A stretch of DNA of 41,389 bases, from assembly GCA_900321655.1 (NCBI GenBank), contig ONWU01000031.1, positions 1 to 41,389 of the forward strand, written 5' to 3'. This DNA comes from an uncultured Bacteroidales bacterium. Its GTDB lineage: Bacteria; Bacteroidota; Bacteroidia; Bacteroidales; UBA932. Every line of letters starts with the position of its first letter. The first letter of the stretch is position 1. A program made the position numbers and the translations under genes. Positions 33,613 to 41,389 of the stretch are shown in pieces. The notes under the pieces are model-generated. The model was not told where the DNA came from. It was given only the letters and a program-made list of their open reading frames with translations, and did not search any database.

Positions 33613-34392
33613 ATGGTAAGGCCCAAGACTGAAGAAGAGATCGAACTGCTCCGCATCAACGGAGATCTGGTGTCCCGTACACTGGCAGAGGTCGGAAAGC
33701 TGGTCGCCCCTGGTGTGACAACTGCGAAGTTGAACGAGGTGGCCGAGACCTTTATCCGTGACCACGGTGCAGTGCCTTCCTTCAAAGGTTTCGATGGCTT
33801 TCCCGCAGCTCTGTGCATGAGCGTTAACGATGTGGTTGTGCACGGTTTTCCGTCCGACCGCCCTCTGGAAGAGGGAGACATCGTTTCCGTAGATTGCGGT
33901 ACGCTGTACAAAGGCTATAACGGAGATTCGGCATACACCTTCCCTGTAGGGGAGGTGGACGCCGAAACCCGGAAGCTCCTGGATGTCACCAAGGCATCCC
34001 TGTACAAGGGTATTGAAATGGCTGTGGCAGGCAATCGGACGGGCGATATCGGATACGCGGTGCAGTCGTACGCTGAGTCATTCGGCTTTTCTGTCGTTCG
34101 CGAACTGGAAGGCCACGGCGTGGGAAAGGAAATGCACGAGGATCCCGGTGTTCCCAATTATGGGAGAAGGGGTCACGGCGCCCGCCTCACGGAAGGAATG
34201 ACCATCTGTATTGAGCCGATGATCTGTGCAGGCGGCCGAGGTGTGTATCTTGCAAGAAATGGTTGGGCAGTACACACGGCCGATCACAAGAACGCCGCTC
34301 ACTACGAGCTTACGGTTGTTGTCCGGAAAGGCCGGGCCGAACAGTTATCGACCTTCGATTACATTGAGAAAGATGGTTCCATTAAATTTTAA
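33613..34392 (+). CDS. map: methionine aminopeptidase, type I
   Basis: 259 residues from the ATG at 33613 (MVRPKTEEEIELLR matches the family start; a TTG at 33589 would add eight residues). It removes the initiator Met from nascent proteins. The five metal ligands are visible: Asp in VDCGTLYKGYNGDSAYT (two), His in GHGVGKEMHEDP, Glu in ICIEPMI and Glu in YELTVVV. The last motif usually reads EHTVVV, so the neighbouring His is Leu here. It follows secY as in most spc operons. Confidence 0.95.
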   Translation: MVRPKTEEEIELLRINGDLVSRTLAEVGKLVAPGVTTAKLNEVAETFIRDHGAVPSFKGFDGFPAALCMSVNDVVVHGFPSDRPLEEGDIVSVDCGTLYKGYNGDSAYTFPVGEVDAETRKLLDVTKASLYKGIEMAVAGNRTGDIGYAVQSYAESFGFSVVRELEGHGVGKEMHEDPGVPNYGRRGHGARLTEGMTICIEPMICAGGRGVYLARNGWAVHTADHKNAAHYELTVVVRKGRAEQLSTFDYIEKDGSIKF

Positions 34393-34407
34393 AGTGATTT
34401 TTTAACA

Positions 34408-34626
34408 ATGTCCAAACAAGTAGCTATCGAGCAGGATGGTACGGTGATTGAAACCCTCCCCAATGCGATGTTCCGCGTGGAGCTGGAGAATGGTCACGTC
34501 CTCCTCTGCAACATTTCTGGTAAGATGAGGATGAACTTTATCCATATCCTTCTCGGTGACCGGGTCAAAGTTGAGATCTCGCCTTACGATTTAACAAAAG
34601 GAAGAATTTCTTTCAGATACAAATAA
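34408..34626 (+). CDS. infA: translation initiation factor IF-1
   Basis: 72 residues with an OB fold. [30 protein letters not shown] and [14 protein letters not shown] are diagnostic. IF-1 occupies the 30S A site during initiation. The loop [10 protein letters not shown] differs from the more usual HEITAHISGK but keeps the contact residues. Confidence 0.96.
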   Translation: MSKQVAIEQDGTVIETLPNAMFRVELENGHVLLCNISGKMRMNFIHILLGDRVKVEISPYDLTKGRISFRYK

Positions 34627-34639
34627 AAACTAGATAACG

Positions 34640-34726
34640 ATGAAAGTCAAGACCTCCATCAAGAAACGCAGTGAAGACTGCAAGATTGTCCGGCGTAAAA
34701 GTACAGATAGAATATGGCAAGAATAG
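34640..34726 (+). pseudogene. rpmJ: 50S ribosomal protein L36, apparently truncated
   Basis: The expected infA-rpmJ-rpsM order is kept. The ATG at 34640 opens a frame whose first 20 residues, MKVKTSIKKRSEDCKIVRRK, match L36. Then follow eight unrelated residues (STDRIWQE) and a TAG at 34724-34726, already inside rpsM. A normal L36 has 38 residues with a C-terminal GRLYVINKKNP...RQG part that is wholly missing. The bases after codon 19 (TAAAAGTACAGATAG) look like an intergenic stretch that would normally follow a TAA stop, as if about 55 nt had been deleted. L36 is not essential in all bacteria, so a real loss is possible; an assembly error is also possible. Confidence 0.7.
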
Positions 34727-35091
34727 CCGGTGTTGATTTACCGAACAACAAACACGGAGTTATAGGTCTCACCTATATCTACGGAATCGGCCGCAGCAGC
34801 GCCCAGACCATCCTGGACAAGTGCGGCATCGACCCTACTATCAAAGTCGGAGACTGGAACGACGAGCAGATCGCCGCTATCCGTGCCCTCATCAACGAAG
34901 AGTTCAAGATTGAGGGTGAGCTCCGTTCTTCTGTCCAGATGGACATCAAGCGCCTCATGGACATTGGCTGCTACCGTGGCATCCGTCACCGTGCAGGTCT
35001 CCCTGTCCGTGGTCAGAGCACCAAGAACAACGCCCGTACCCGCAAGGGTAAGAAGAAGACCGTTGCCAACAAGAAGAAAGCAACCAAGTAA
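34714..35091 (+). CDS. rpsM: 30S ribosomal protein S13
   Basis: 125 residues. [19 protein letters not shown] at the start, [16 protein letters not shown], and the C-terminal [20 protein letters not shown] are standard. S13 forms bridges to the 50S subunit and contacts P-site tRNA. Its first 13 bases overlap the truncated rpmJ frame. Confidence 0.97.
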   Translation: MARIAGVDLPNNKHGVIGLTYIYGIGRSSAQTILDKCGIDPTIKVGDWNDEQIAAIRALINEEFKIEGELRSSVQMDIKRLMDIGCYRGIRHRAGLPVRGQSTKNNARTRKGKKKTVANKKKATK

Positions 35092-35104
35092 AGTCTGATC
35101 AGTT

Positions 35105-35494
35105 ATGGCAAAGAAAACTACAACTACCAAGAAAAGAGTTGTCAAGGTAGAGGCTTATGGCCAGGCCCATATCTCCTCCACTTTCAACAATGTGATCGTT
35201 TCCCTCACCAATGCGCAGGGTCAGGTGATCAGCTGGTCTTCCGCTGGTAAGTGCGGTTTCCGCGGTTCCAAGAAGAACACCCCGTACGCCGCCCAGATGG
35301 CCGCAGAAGATGCGTCCAAGACCGCCTTTGATGCCGGTCTCCGTAAGGTGAAATGCTATGTGAAGGGCCCGGGTGCCGGTCGTGAGAGCGCCATCCGTAC
35401 CATCAATAACGCTGGCATCGTAGTCACCGAGATTATCGACGTCACCCCCATGCCGCACAATGGTTGCCGTCCCAAGGGCCGCCGTAAAGTTTAA
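35105..35494 (+). CDS. rpsK: 30S ribosomal protein S11
   Basis: 129 residues with [37 protein letters not shown] and [17 protein letters not shown], the complete S11 pattern. S11 forms part of the platform near the mRNA exit. The Lys/Thr-rich start ([14 protein letters not shown]) is usual in Bacteroidetes. Confidence 0.97.
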   Translation: MAKKTTTTKKRVVKVEAYGQAHISSTFNNVIVSLTNAQGQVISWSSAGKCGFRGSKKNTPYAAQMAAEDASKTAFDAGLRKVKCYVKGPGAGRESAIRTINNAGIVVTEIIDVTPMPHNGCRPKGRRKV

Positions 35495-35512
35495 TTTTAA
35501 AAAAGAAGAACT

Positions 35513-36115
35513 ATGGCAAGATATACTGGTCCTACCACTAGAATCGCCCGTAAGTTTGGCGAGCCTATCTATGGCCCCGACAAGACCTTCGAAAAGAGAA
35601 ACACCCCTCCCGGACAGCACGGTCTCGCTGCCAAGCGCAAGAAGCAGAAGGAGTACGGTACCCAGCTCAAGGAGAAGCAGAAAGTTAAGTACATGTACGG
35701 TGTGCTGGAGCGTCAGTTCCGTAACACCTACGGCCGCGCCGCCCGCATGAAGGGTCAGACCGGTGAGAACCTCATCCTCCTGCTGGAGGCCCGTCTGGAC
35801 AACCTCGTGTACCGTCTGGGCTTCGCTCCCACCCGTGCTGCTGCCCGTCAGCTGGTCCTGCACCGCCACATCACCCTGGATGGTGTTGTCTGCAACATCC
35901 CTTCCTGCCAGGTGAAGCCCGGTCAGGTGATCGCCGTCCGCGAGCGCTCCAAGAGCCTCGAGGTTATTACCAACAGCGTTGCCAACGCCACCAAGTATTC
36001 CTGGCTGGAGTTTGACGCTGCCAACCTCTGCGGCAAGTTCCTGAATGTCCCCGCCCGCGAGGAGATTCCCGAGAACATCAACGAGCAGCTCATAGTAGAC
36101 CTCTACTCCAAGTAA
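35513..36115 (+). CDS. rpsD: 30S ribosomal protein S4
   Basis: 200 residues. The N-terminal block [18 protein letters not shown], the [16 protein letters not shown] region and an S4 RNA-binding domain ([20 protein letters not shown], interrupted normally) are present. S4 nucleates 30S assembly and, in other bacteria, represses the alpha operon. It precedes rpoA as usual. Confidence 0.97.
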   Translation: MARYTGPTTRIARKFGEPIYGPDKTFEKRNTPPGQHGLAAKRKKQKEYGTQLKEKQKVKYMYGVLERQFRNTYGRAARMKGQTGENLILLLEARLDNLVYRLGFAPTRAAARQLVLHRHITLDGVVCNIPSCQVKPGQVIAVRERSKSLEVITNSVANATKYSWLEFDAANLCGKFLNVPAREEIPENINEQLIVDLYSK

Positions 36116-36137
36116 TAGCATTTAACACCCCAAACTT

Positions 36138-37145
36138 ATGGCAATCTTAGCATTTCAGAAACCGGACAAGGTGATCATGCTCGAAGGCACCGAGACCGTG
36201 GGAAGATTCGAGTTCAGACCCCTTGAGCCTGGCTACGGTCAAACCATCGGCAACGCCCTCCGTCGCATCCTCCTCGCCTCCCTGGAAGGTTTCGCCATCT
36301 CTCAGATCCAGATCTCTGGTGTTCAGCAGGAATTCCAGACCATCCCTGGCGTCATCGAGGGAATGCAGGATATCATCCTGAACCTCAAGCAGGTCCGCTT
36401 CCGCCGTATGGTGGACACCGTGGACTCTGAGGTCGCGAACCTCACAATCAGCGGCAAGAGCGAATTTACCGCTGAGGACATCTCCAAAGGATTGTCTTCT
36501 TTCAAGGTGTTGAATCCCGAGCTGCACATCTGCTCGCTGGAGCCTTCCGTAAAGATTAACATCTCCCTGACCATCACCAAGGGTCGTGGCTTCGTTCCCG
36601 CAGAGGAAGAGCGCGACGCCTCGACGCCCATCGGCACCATTCCCGTGGACGCCATCTATACGCCTATCAAGAAGGTTAACTGGAGCGTGGAAAACTACCG
36701 CGTGGAACAGAAGACCGACTATGAGAAGCTGAATCTGGAGATTGTCACCGATGGTTCCATCTCTCCGGAAGCCGCCCTGCAGGACGCAGCCAACATCCTC
36801 ATCTATCACTTCAAGCTCTTCACTGACGACAAGAAGATCTCCATCGAGTCTTCCGTGGAGACGGACAGCAAGGAGCTTGACGAGGAATCCCTGAGAATGC
36901 GTCACCTTCTGTTGACCAAGCTTTCCGACATGGGCCTTTCCGTACGTGCCTTCAACTGCCTGAAAGCCGCCGACATCGACACTTTCGCAGACCTGGTGTC
37001 CTACAGCCGCAGCGAACTGATGAAGTTCCGCAACTTCGGCCGCAAGTCCCTCAGCGAAATTGACCTGCTGGTGGAGAAGATGAAGCTTTCCTTCGGAATG
37101 GATGTCACCAAGTACAATATTGAACCTAAGAAAAAGATCGTTTAA
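36138..37145 (+). CDS. rpoA: DNA-directed RNA polymerase subunit alpha
   Basis: 335 residues. The N-terminal dimerisation domain has [20 protein letters not shown], and the C-terminal domain (about 250-325) has [20 protein letters not shown] and the helix-hairpin-helix [20 protein letters not shown]. The alpha CTD contacts promoter DNA and activators. A normal Bacteroidetes alpha with no visible defect; rplQ follows after 2 nt. Confidence 0.97.
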   Translation: MAILAFQKPDKVIMLEGTETVGRFEFRPLEPGYGQTIGNALRRILLASLEGFAISQIQISGVQQEFQTIPGVIEGMQDIILNLKQVRFRRMVDTVDSEVANLTISGKSEFTAEDISKGLSSFKVLNPELHICSLEPSVKINISLTITKGRGFVPAEEERDASTPIGTIPVDAIYTPIKKVNWSVENYRVEQKTDYEKLNLEIVTDGSISPEAALQDAANILIYHFKLFTDDKKISIESSVETDSKELDEESLRMRHLLLTKLSDMGLSVRAFNCLKAADIDTFADLVSYSRSELMKFRNFGRKSLSEIDLLVEKMKLSFGMDVTKYNIEPKKKIV

Positions 37146-37147
37146 CA

Positions 37148-37648
37148 ATGAGACACAATAGAGCAGTCAATCATCTTGGTCGTAAGAGCGGTCACCGCAA
37201 GGCGATGCTCGCCAACATGGCATCCTCCCTCATCCTGAAGAAGAGGATCACCACTACCGAGGCCAAGGCCAAGGCCCTGAAGCCTTATGTAGAGCCCCTT
37301 ATCACCAAGTCCAAAGAAGATACTACCCACTCTCGCCGCGTGGTCTTCAGCTATCTGAAAGACAAAGAGGCAACGGCAGAACTCTTCCGCACCATCGCTC
37401 CCAAGGTGGCCGATCGTCCCGGTGGATACCTCCGTATCCTCCACACCGGCTTCCGCCAGGGTGACGCCGCCGAAATGGTGCTGGTAGAACTGGTGGACTT
37501 CAACGAGGCAGCCCTCGCCGCCGGCAAGAAGGAAGCCAAGAAGACCACTCGTCGCAGCCGTGCCAAGAAGGCCGAGGCTTCCGCCGAAGCCCCTGCTGCT
37601 GAGGCCGCTCCCGCCGCCGAGGCTCCTGAAGCACCCGCCGCAGAGTAA
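37148..37648 (+). CDS. rplQ: 50S ribosomal protein L17 with Ala/Glu-rich tail
   Basis: 166 residues. The ribosomal core (about 1-120) shows [42 protein letters not shown] and [19 protein letters not shown]. From about 125 on follows a basic linker [17 protein letters not shown] and an acidic, Ala/Pro-rich tail, a type of extension common on L17 in this phylum. It is the last gene of the ribosomal block and is followed by a terminator. Confidence 0.96.
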   Translation: MRHNRAVNHLGRKSGHRKAMLANMASSLILKKRITTTEAKAKALKPYVEPLITKSKEDTTHSRRVVFSYLKDKEATAELFRTIAPKVADRPGGYLRILHTGFRQGDAAEMVLVELVDFNEAALAAGKKEAKKTTRRSRAKKAEASAEAPAAEAAPAAEAPEAPAAE

Positions 37649-37667
37649 ACCTGAACCTTTCTAAAAG

Positions 37668-37701
37668 ACGCCTGGCCTTTTCAAAAGGCCGGGCGTTTTT
37701 T
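37668..37701 (+). terminator. intrinsic terminator of the rplP-rplQ block
   Basis: ACGCCTGGCCTTTT (37668-37681) pairs with AAAAGGCCGGGCGT (37683-37696), one G-U pair, innermost A/T pairs open as loop, followed by a T-run (37696-37701). Confidence 0.88.
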
Positions 37702-37735
37702 GTATTCATTCCTAAGAATAATCGAAAATATTTAG

Positions 37736-37743
37736 TATATTTG
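37736..37743 (+). promoter_or_regulatory. -7 box upstream of the sugar permease gene
   Basis: TATATTTG fits TAnnTTTG. No TTTG lies at the usual -33 distance. The leader would be about 38 nt. Confidence 0.5.
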
Positions 37744-37787
37744 AAAACTAATTAGTATGCATTAACTAACAACAAACTTCTAACACA

Positions 37788-39077
37788 ATGTCCAACACCC
37801 AAAAAAGCACCAATATGGTAGCCATCATCACGATGTGTTTTATCTTCGCGATGATTTCTTTTGTTACCAATATGGCTGCCCCCTTCGGCGTCATCTGGGG
37901 TAACCAGTATGAATGGTCCAAGATGGCCGGTAACCTGATGAATTTTGCCGCATACCTGTTTATGGGTATTCCCGCCGGCAAGATGCTGATGTCCATCGGC
38001 TACAAGAAAACAACGCTGATTGCTCTTGCCACCGGTTTCGTGGGCATCTGCATCCAGTATCTTTCCAGCTTTGGCTTCCTGGGTAACGCAGCCATCTACG
38101 TATACCTGCTGGGTGCCTTCGTCTGCGGTTTCTGCGTGTGCATGCTCAACACCGTAGTGAACCCTATGCTCAACATCCTGGGCGGCGGCGGCAACCGTGG
38201 TAACCAGTTTATCCAGATTGGTGGAACCCTGAACTCCCTCACCGGCACCCTCACTCCGCTGCTGGTGGGCGTTCTGGTAGGAACCGTGACGGCCAACACC
38301 TCCATGTCGGATGTGTCCCCGCTGCTGTTCATCGCTATGGGTGTATTCGCCGTGGCATTCATCATCATCTCCTTCCTCACCATCCCGGAGCCGGCTCAGG
38401 AGCGCAAGACCACCAAGTACGAACACAGTGCCTGGAATTTCCGTCACTTCGTACTGGGCGCCATCGCCATCTTCTTCTATGTGGGTATCGAGATCGGCAT
38501 CCCTTCCCAGGTGAACTTCTTCCTGGCCGATGCTTCTGAAAAAGGTGCCGGCATCACGGTTAACGGAGCCGCCATCGGTGGCGCCATCGCCGCTGTGTAC
38601 TGGCTTCTGATGATGGTGGGCCGCTTCTCCAGCACCCTCATCTCCGGTAAGGTGAGCACCCGCACCCAGATGACCTGCGTAAGCACCGTGGCCATCATCC
38701 TGGTTCTTTGCGCCATCTTCATTCCCAAGACGGTCACCGTCAATATGCCTGGCTACAGCGCCGCCGACGGTTTCGCTATGTTCCGCGTTCCGCTGAGCTG
38801 CCTGCTGCTGGTTCTTTGCGGCCTTTGCACCTCCGTTATGTGGGGCGCCATCTTCAACCTGGCCGTGGAAGGTCTGGGCAAGTATACGGAAGCCGCTTCC
38901 GGTATCTTCATGACCCTGGTGGTGGGCGGTGGCATCATGCCGTTCATCCAGGAGTTCATTGCCAAGGCTGCCGGTTATATGAACAGCTACTGGCTGGTAG
39001 TGGCCATGCTGGGCTACCTGCTCTTCTACGCCGTGGCCGGTTCCAAGAATGTTAACAAAGATATTCCCGTAGATTAA
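37788..39077 (+). CDS. FucP/GlcP-type sugar:proton symporter (MFS)
   Basis: 429 residues with twelve predicted helices, of the fucose/glucose/galactose-proton symporter subfamily of the major facilitator superfamily. Markers are the helix-4/5 block NTVVNPMLNILGGGGNRGN, the QIGGTLNSLTGTLTPLL segment (where family members often have N-S-x-G), and FYVGIEIGIPSQVNFFLAD in the second half. The sugar cannot be named with certainty, but the ROK kinase 5 nt downstream suggests glucose or a related hexose or amino sugar. It is in the inner membrane. Confidence 0.88.
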   Translation: MSNTQKSTNMVAIITMCFIFAMISFVTNMAAPFGVIWGNQYEWSKMAGNLMNFAAYLFMGIPAGKMLMSIGYKKTTLIALATGFVGICIQYLSSFGFLGNAAIYVYLLGAFVCGFCVCMLNTVVNPMLNILGGGGNRGNQFIQIGGTLNSLTGTLTPLLVGVLVGTVTANTSMSDVSPLLFIAMGVFAVAFIIISFLTIPEPAQERKTTKYEHSAWNFRHFVLGAIAIFFYVGIEIGIPSQVNFFLADASEKGAGITVNGAAIGGAIAAVYWLLMMVGRFSSTLISGKVSTRTQMTCVSTVAIILVLCAIFIPKTVTVNMPGYSAADGFAMFRVPLSCLLLVLCGLCTSVMWGAIFNLAVEGLGKYTEAASGIFMTLVVGGGIMPFIQEFIAKAAGYMNSYWLVVAMLGYLLFYAVAGSKNVNKDIPVD

Positions 39078-39082
39078 TACAT

Positions 39083-40042
39083 ATGGCACAAGACTTAGTA
39101 ATCGGCATTGATATTGGTGGTCAGACCACCAAATGCGGCATCGTAGATGCCCGTGGAACCGTTCTTTCCCAGACCGTCATCCGCTCGGACAATTTCACGG
39201 ACGTGACTCCGTATATTGCAGAGCTGGCAGAGGCCCTCAACCGCATCATTGCGGAGGCCAAGGCCGAAGGCCGCATCCGCGGTATCGGCGTAGGTGCCCC
39301 TAACGGCAACTACTACACCGGCACCATCGAGAGCGCCGTGAACCTGGCCTGGGGCGGCACCAAGATCATTCCTTTCGCCAAGCTCCTGAGCGAGCAGATG
39401 AACGGAATCCCCGTGTCCCTCACCAACGACGCCAATGCCGCCGCTATGGGTGAAATGACGTATGGCGCAGCCCGTGGTATGAAGAACTTCATCATGATCA
39501 CCCTGGGTACCGGCGTAGGTTCCGGTATCGTGATCAACGGTGAGGTGGTGTATGGCCACGACGGTTTCGCCGGAGAGCTGGGTCATACCTGCGCCGTGCG
39601 CCACAATGGCCGCCAGTGCAACTGCGGTAAGACCGGTTGTCTGGAGACGTACGCCAGTGCCATCGGCGTGGCCCGTACTGCCCGCGAATGGCTGGAAATG
39701 AGCGATGAACCTTCCGTCCTCCGTTCCCTGGACAAGATCACGTCCAAGGATGTTTATGAGGCTGCCAAGGAAGGAGACAAGCTGGCCCTCAAGATCTTCG
39801 ACTTCACCGGCCGTATCCTGGGAGAAAAGTTTGCCGATTTCATCGAGTTCTCCGCCCCCGAGGCCATCGTGCTGTTCGGCGGCCTGGCCCGCGCCAAGGA
39901 GTTCCTCGCCGCCCCCATCCAGAAGGCCATGGACGAAAACGTCCTGTCCCTGTGGAGAGGCAAGGTGAAACTCGTCTTCTCTCAGCTGAAGGAATCCGAC
40001 GCCGCCATCCTGGGCGCATCGGCCCTGGCCTGGGAACTTTAA
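39083..40042 (+). CDS. ROK family sugar kinase (glucokinase-like)
   Basis: 319 residues. The ATP-binding phosphate-1 motif GIDIGGQTTKCGIVD is at the N terminus, the catalytic Asp lies in LTNDANAAAMGE, and the phosphate-2 motif is LGTGVGSGIVINGE. The zinc site is complete: His in GELGHTC and the three Cys of CNCGKTGC. ROK kinases of this type phosphorylate glucose, or GlcNAc, ManNAc or fructose in close relatives; the exact sugar is not determined. It is almost certainly co-transcribed with the permease, so the pair imports and traps one sugar. Confidence 0.93.
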   Translation: MAQDLVIGIDIGGQTTKCGIVDARGTVLSQTVIRSDNFTDVTPYIAELAEALNRIIAEAKAEGRIRGIGVGAPNGNYYTGTIESAVNLAWGGTKIIPFAKLLSEQMNGIPVSLTNDANAAAMGEMTYGAARGMKNFIMITLGTGVGSGIVINGEVVYGHDGFAGELGHTCAVRHNGRQCNCGKTGCLETYASAIGVARTAREWLEMSDEPSVLRSLDKITSKDVYEAAKEGDKLALKIFDFTGRILGEKFADFIEFSAPEAIVLFGGLARAKEFLAAPIQKAMDENVLSLWRGKVKLVFSQLKESDAAILGASALAWEL

Positions 40043-40053
40043 CGGCATCACAC

Positions 40054-40088
40054 AGAGGGCGGCCTTTGGGCCTCAAAAGCCGTCCTCT
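40054..40088 (+). terminator. hairpin between the ROK kinase and GH3 genes
   Basis: AGAGGGCGGC (40054-40063) pairs with GCCGTCCTCT (40079-40088), one G-U pair, 15-nt loop, followed by TTTAATATT. It could be a partial terminator or a processing/stability element, since the GH3 gene starts only 14 nt later and no clear promoter lies between. Confidence 0.55.
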
Positions 40089-40102
40089 TTAATATTAGAT
40101 TT

Positions 40103-41251
40103 ATGAGGAAAGTTGTTCACAGCCTTCTCGTTTTTTCGGCTTTGGTGTTGGCGGGATGTTCTTCCGTCAATTCTGCTGTAGAGAAGGAACTCAAGCAGAT
40201 GACCCTCCAGGAGAAGGTGGGCTCCATGTTTTTCGTGCGCCCCGAAGCCCTGGATACGGATATTTACTACGATTCTCCGGCTGTCCTGAAGTCTTATAGC
40301 CTGCAGGGCGTGAATGATAGAATGCGGGAAACGGCTCGTGTCTATCCTCCGGGAGGCATCATTCTTTTCTCCCACAACATCAAGGATCCGGATCAGCTGT
40401 CGCAGTTCATCTCGGATCTTCGCTCGCTGCCCAGCAAGCCTTTGCTGTGCCTGGACGAAGAAGGCGGCTCTGTGGCCCGTCTTGCCAACAATCCCAACTT
40501 CCGCGTGCCCAAGTTCTCTCCTATGGGCAATATTGTCGCCTCCGGTCGCACCCGTGATGTGCTGGAAGCCGCAACGGCCATTGGAGACTACGTGAAGCGC
40601 TATGGCTTTGACATAGACTTCGCCCCCGTGGCCGATGTGAACACCAATCCCCGCAATGTGGTTATTGGTGCCCGCGCCTTCTCTAACGAGCCCCAGGTGG
40701 CCGCAGAGATGGTCAAGGCCTATCTCAAGGGCCTCCAGAAAAGCGGTGTTATCGGCTGCCTCAAGCATTTCCCCGGTCACGGAGACACCCAGGCAGATTC
40801 CCATTTCGGTTATGCCATGAGCCGCAAAACCTGGGAGGAGATTGCCGGTTGCGAGATGATTCCTTTCAAGGCGGGTATCGATGCCGGCGCCAAGCTGGTG
40901 ATGACGGCCCATATTTCCCTTCCCAATGTGACGGGCTCCAACGTTCCGTCCACCCTTTCCCCGATGATCCTGCAGGACAAACTCCGCGGAGAACTGGGCT
41001 ACCAGGGTGTCATTATTACAGATGCCATGGAGATGGGAGCCATTTTGCGCCAGTATCCGGTGGAAGATGCCGCCGTGATGGCCATCAAGGCCGGTGTAGA
41101 CGTTCTTCTGTGCGTGCGTGAATACCCCAAGGTGTTCGACGCCGTGATGAGTGCTGTCCGTCGTGGAGAAATTCCGGAGAGCCGTATAGACGAAAGTGTA
41201 CGTCGCATCCTCAAGCTTCGTCACCAGTCTGTGAGCTACGGAGACAAATAA
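40103..41251 (+). CDS. GH3 family glycosidase, NagZ-like, lipoprotein
   Basis: A 382-residue one-domain GH3 enzyme with a lipobox (VLAGC, Cys19). The NagZ-type loop KHFPGHGDTQADSH, which holds the Asp-His catalytic pair, and the nucleophile Asp in IITDAMEMGA are intact. PGGIILFSHNI and LLCLDEEGGSVARL complete the signature. The NagZ group removes N-acetylglucosamine from peptidoglycan fragments or other glycans. Being lipidated, it should act in the periplasm or on the outer membrane rather than in the cytoplasm where classical NagZ works. The upstream permease and kinase could use the released sugar. Confidence 0.9.
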   Translation: MRKVVHSLLVFSALVLAGCSSVNSAVEKELKQMTLQEKVGSMFFVRPEALDTDIYYDSPAVLKSYSLQGVNDRMRETARVYPPGGIILFSHNIKDPDQLSQFISDLRSLPSKPLLCLDEEGGSVARLANNPNFRVPKFSPMGNIVASGRTRDVLEAATAIGDYVKRYGFDIDFAPVADVNTNPRNVVIGARAFSNEPQVAAEMVKAYLKGLQKSGVIGCLKHFPGHGDTQADSHFGYAMSRKTWEEIAGCEMIPFKAGIDAGAKLVMTAHISLPNVTGSNVPSTLSPMILQDKLRGELGYQGVIITDAMEMGAILRQYPVEDAAVMAIKAGVDVLLCVREYPKVFDAVMSAVRRGEIPESRIDESVRRILKLRHQSVSYGDK

Positions 41252-41274
41252 TTTAAAAAATTATTGGGAAATTA

Positions 41275-41305
41275 TTTGCAGGTTCAAAAAAAAGAAGTAC
41301 CTTTG
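41275..41305 (+). promoter_or_regulatory. promoter of tRNA-Gly
   Basis: TTTG (41275-41278), 19 nt, TACCTTTG (41298-41305), full consensus, with the mature tRNA 5' end 10 nt after the -7 box. Confidence 0.85.
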
Positions 41306-41315
41306 CAATCCCAAC

Positions 41316-41388
<73 letters not shown>

Positions 41389-41389
41389 C

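Noticed and set aside
37752-39089. A 445-codon open frame on the minus strand opposite the sugar permease gene
   Set aside because: His- and Gly-rich shadow translation without motifs; the plus strand encodes a clear twelve-helix transporter.

Overview
The window comes from a member of the Bacteroidetes, most likely an uncultured, fairly GC-rich Bacteroidales. Four things point there. Promoters have the Bacteroidetes form TTTG-N19/20-TAnnTTTG. Marker families typical of the phylum are present: an S46 dipeptidyl peptidase, a fimbrillin-like lipoprotein, FISUMP, DUF4876, DUF6850, DUF4270, DUF3098, DUF4294 and a one-domain starch-synthase homologue. The gene order ftsX-DUF3098-uppP is typical. 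Most genes lack Shine-Dalgarno sites. No IS element, prophage, integrase or CRISPR array was seen.

Positions 1-3746 (+): the C-terminal part of mutS2 (cut by the window edge), yraN, a mannose-1-phosphate guanylyltransferase-like protein that lacks the catalytic N-terminal signature, and an EamA-type permease. Positions 3741-12829 (-): a tightly packed, partly overlapping five-gene operon. In transcription order it encodes a TonB-dependent receptor, a DUF4876 lipoprotein, a DUF6850 outer-membrane barrel, a fimbrillin/FISUMP lipoprotein and a DPP7-type S46 peptidase. It looks like a cell-envelope uptake or surface system of unknown substrate and is the best candidate here for an undescribed system.

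Positions 12955-16956 (+): the first half of the S10 ribosomal protein cluster (rplC-rplD-rplW-rplB-rpsS-rplV-rpsC), with its own promoter and a terminator after rpsC. rpsJ is absent. Positions 16958-26904: eleven unrelated genes on both strands: a TlpA-like lipoprotein, pnuC, uvrC, acpP, a DUF4270 lipoprotein, a GT5-like protein, ftsX, DUF3098, uppP, lpxH and DUF4294. Positions 27037-37701 (+): the rest of S10 plus the spc and alpha operons (rplP to rplQ, including secY, map, infA and rpoA), restarted by a separate strong promoter. The ribosomal cluster is therefore split between rpsC and rplP.

Positions 37736-41251 (+): a FucP/GlcP-type sugar permease, a ROK sugar kinase and a secreted GH3 glycosidase, which together suggest a small hexose or amino-sugar module. 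The window ends with tRNA-Gly(GCC) behind a canonical promoter.

Three genes (the guanylyltransferase homologue, rplC and rpmJ) each appear to lack roughly 55-65 nt relative to their families. In rplC and rpmJ, universal ribosomal genes, this is surprising; it is either real lineage-specific reduction or a sequence or assembly problem. All family assignments were made by reading motifs and recalling family sequences, not by database search.
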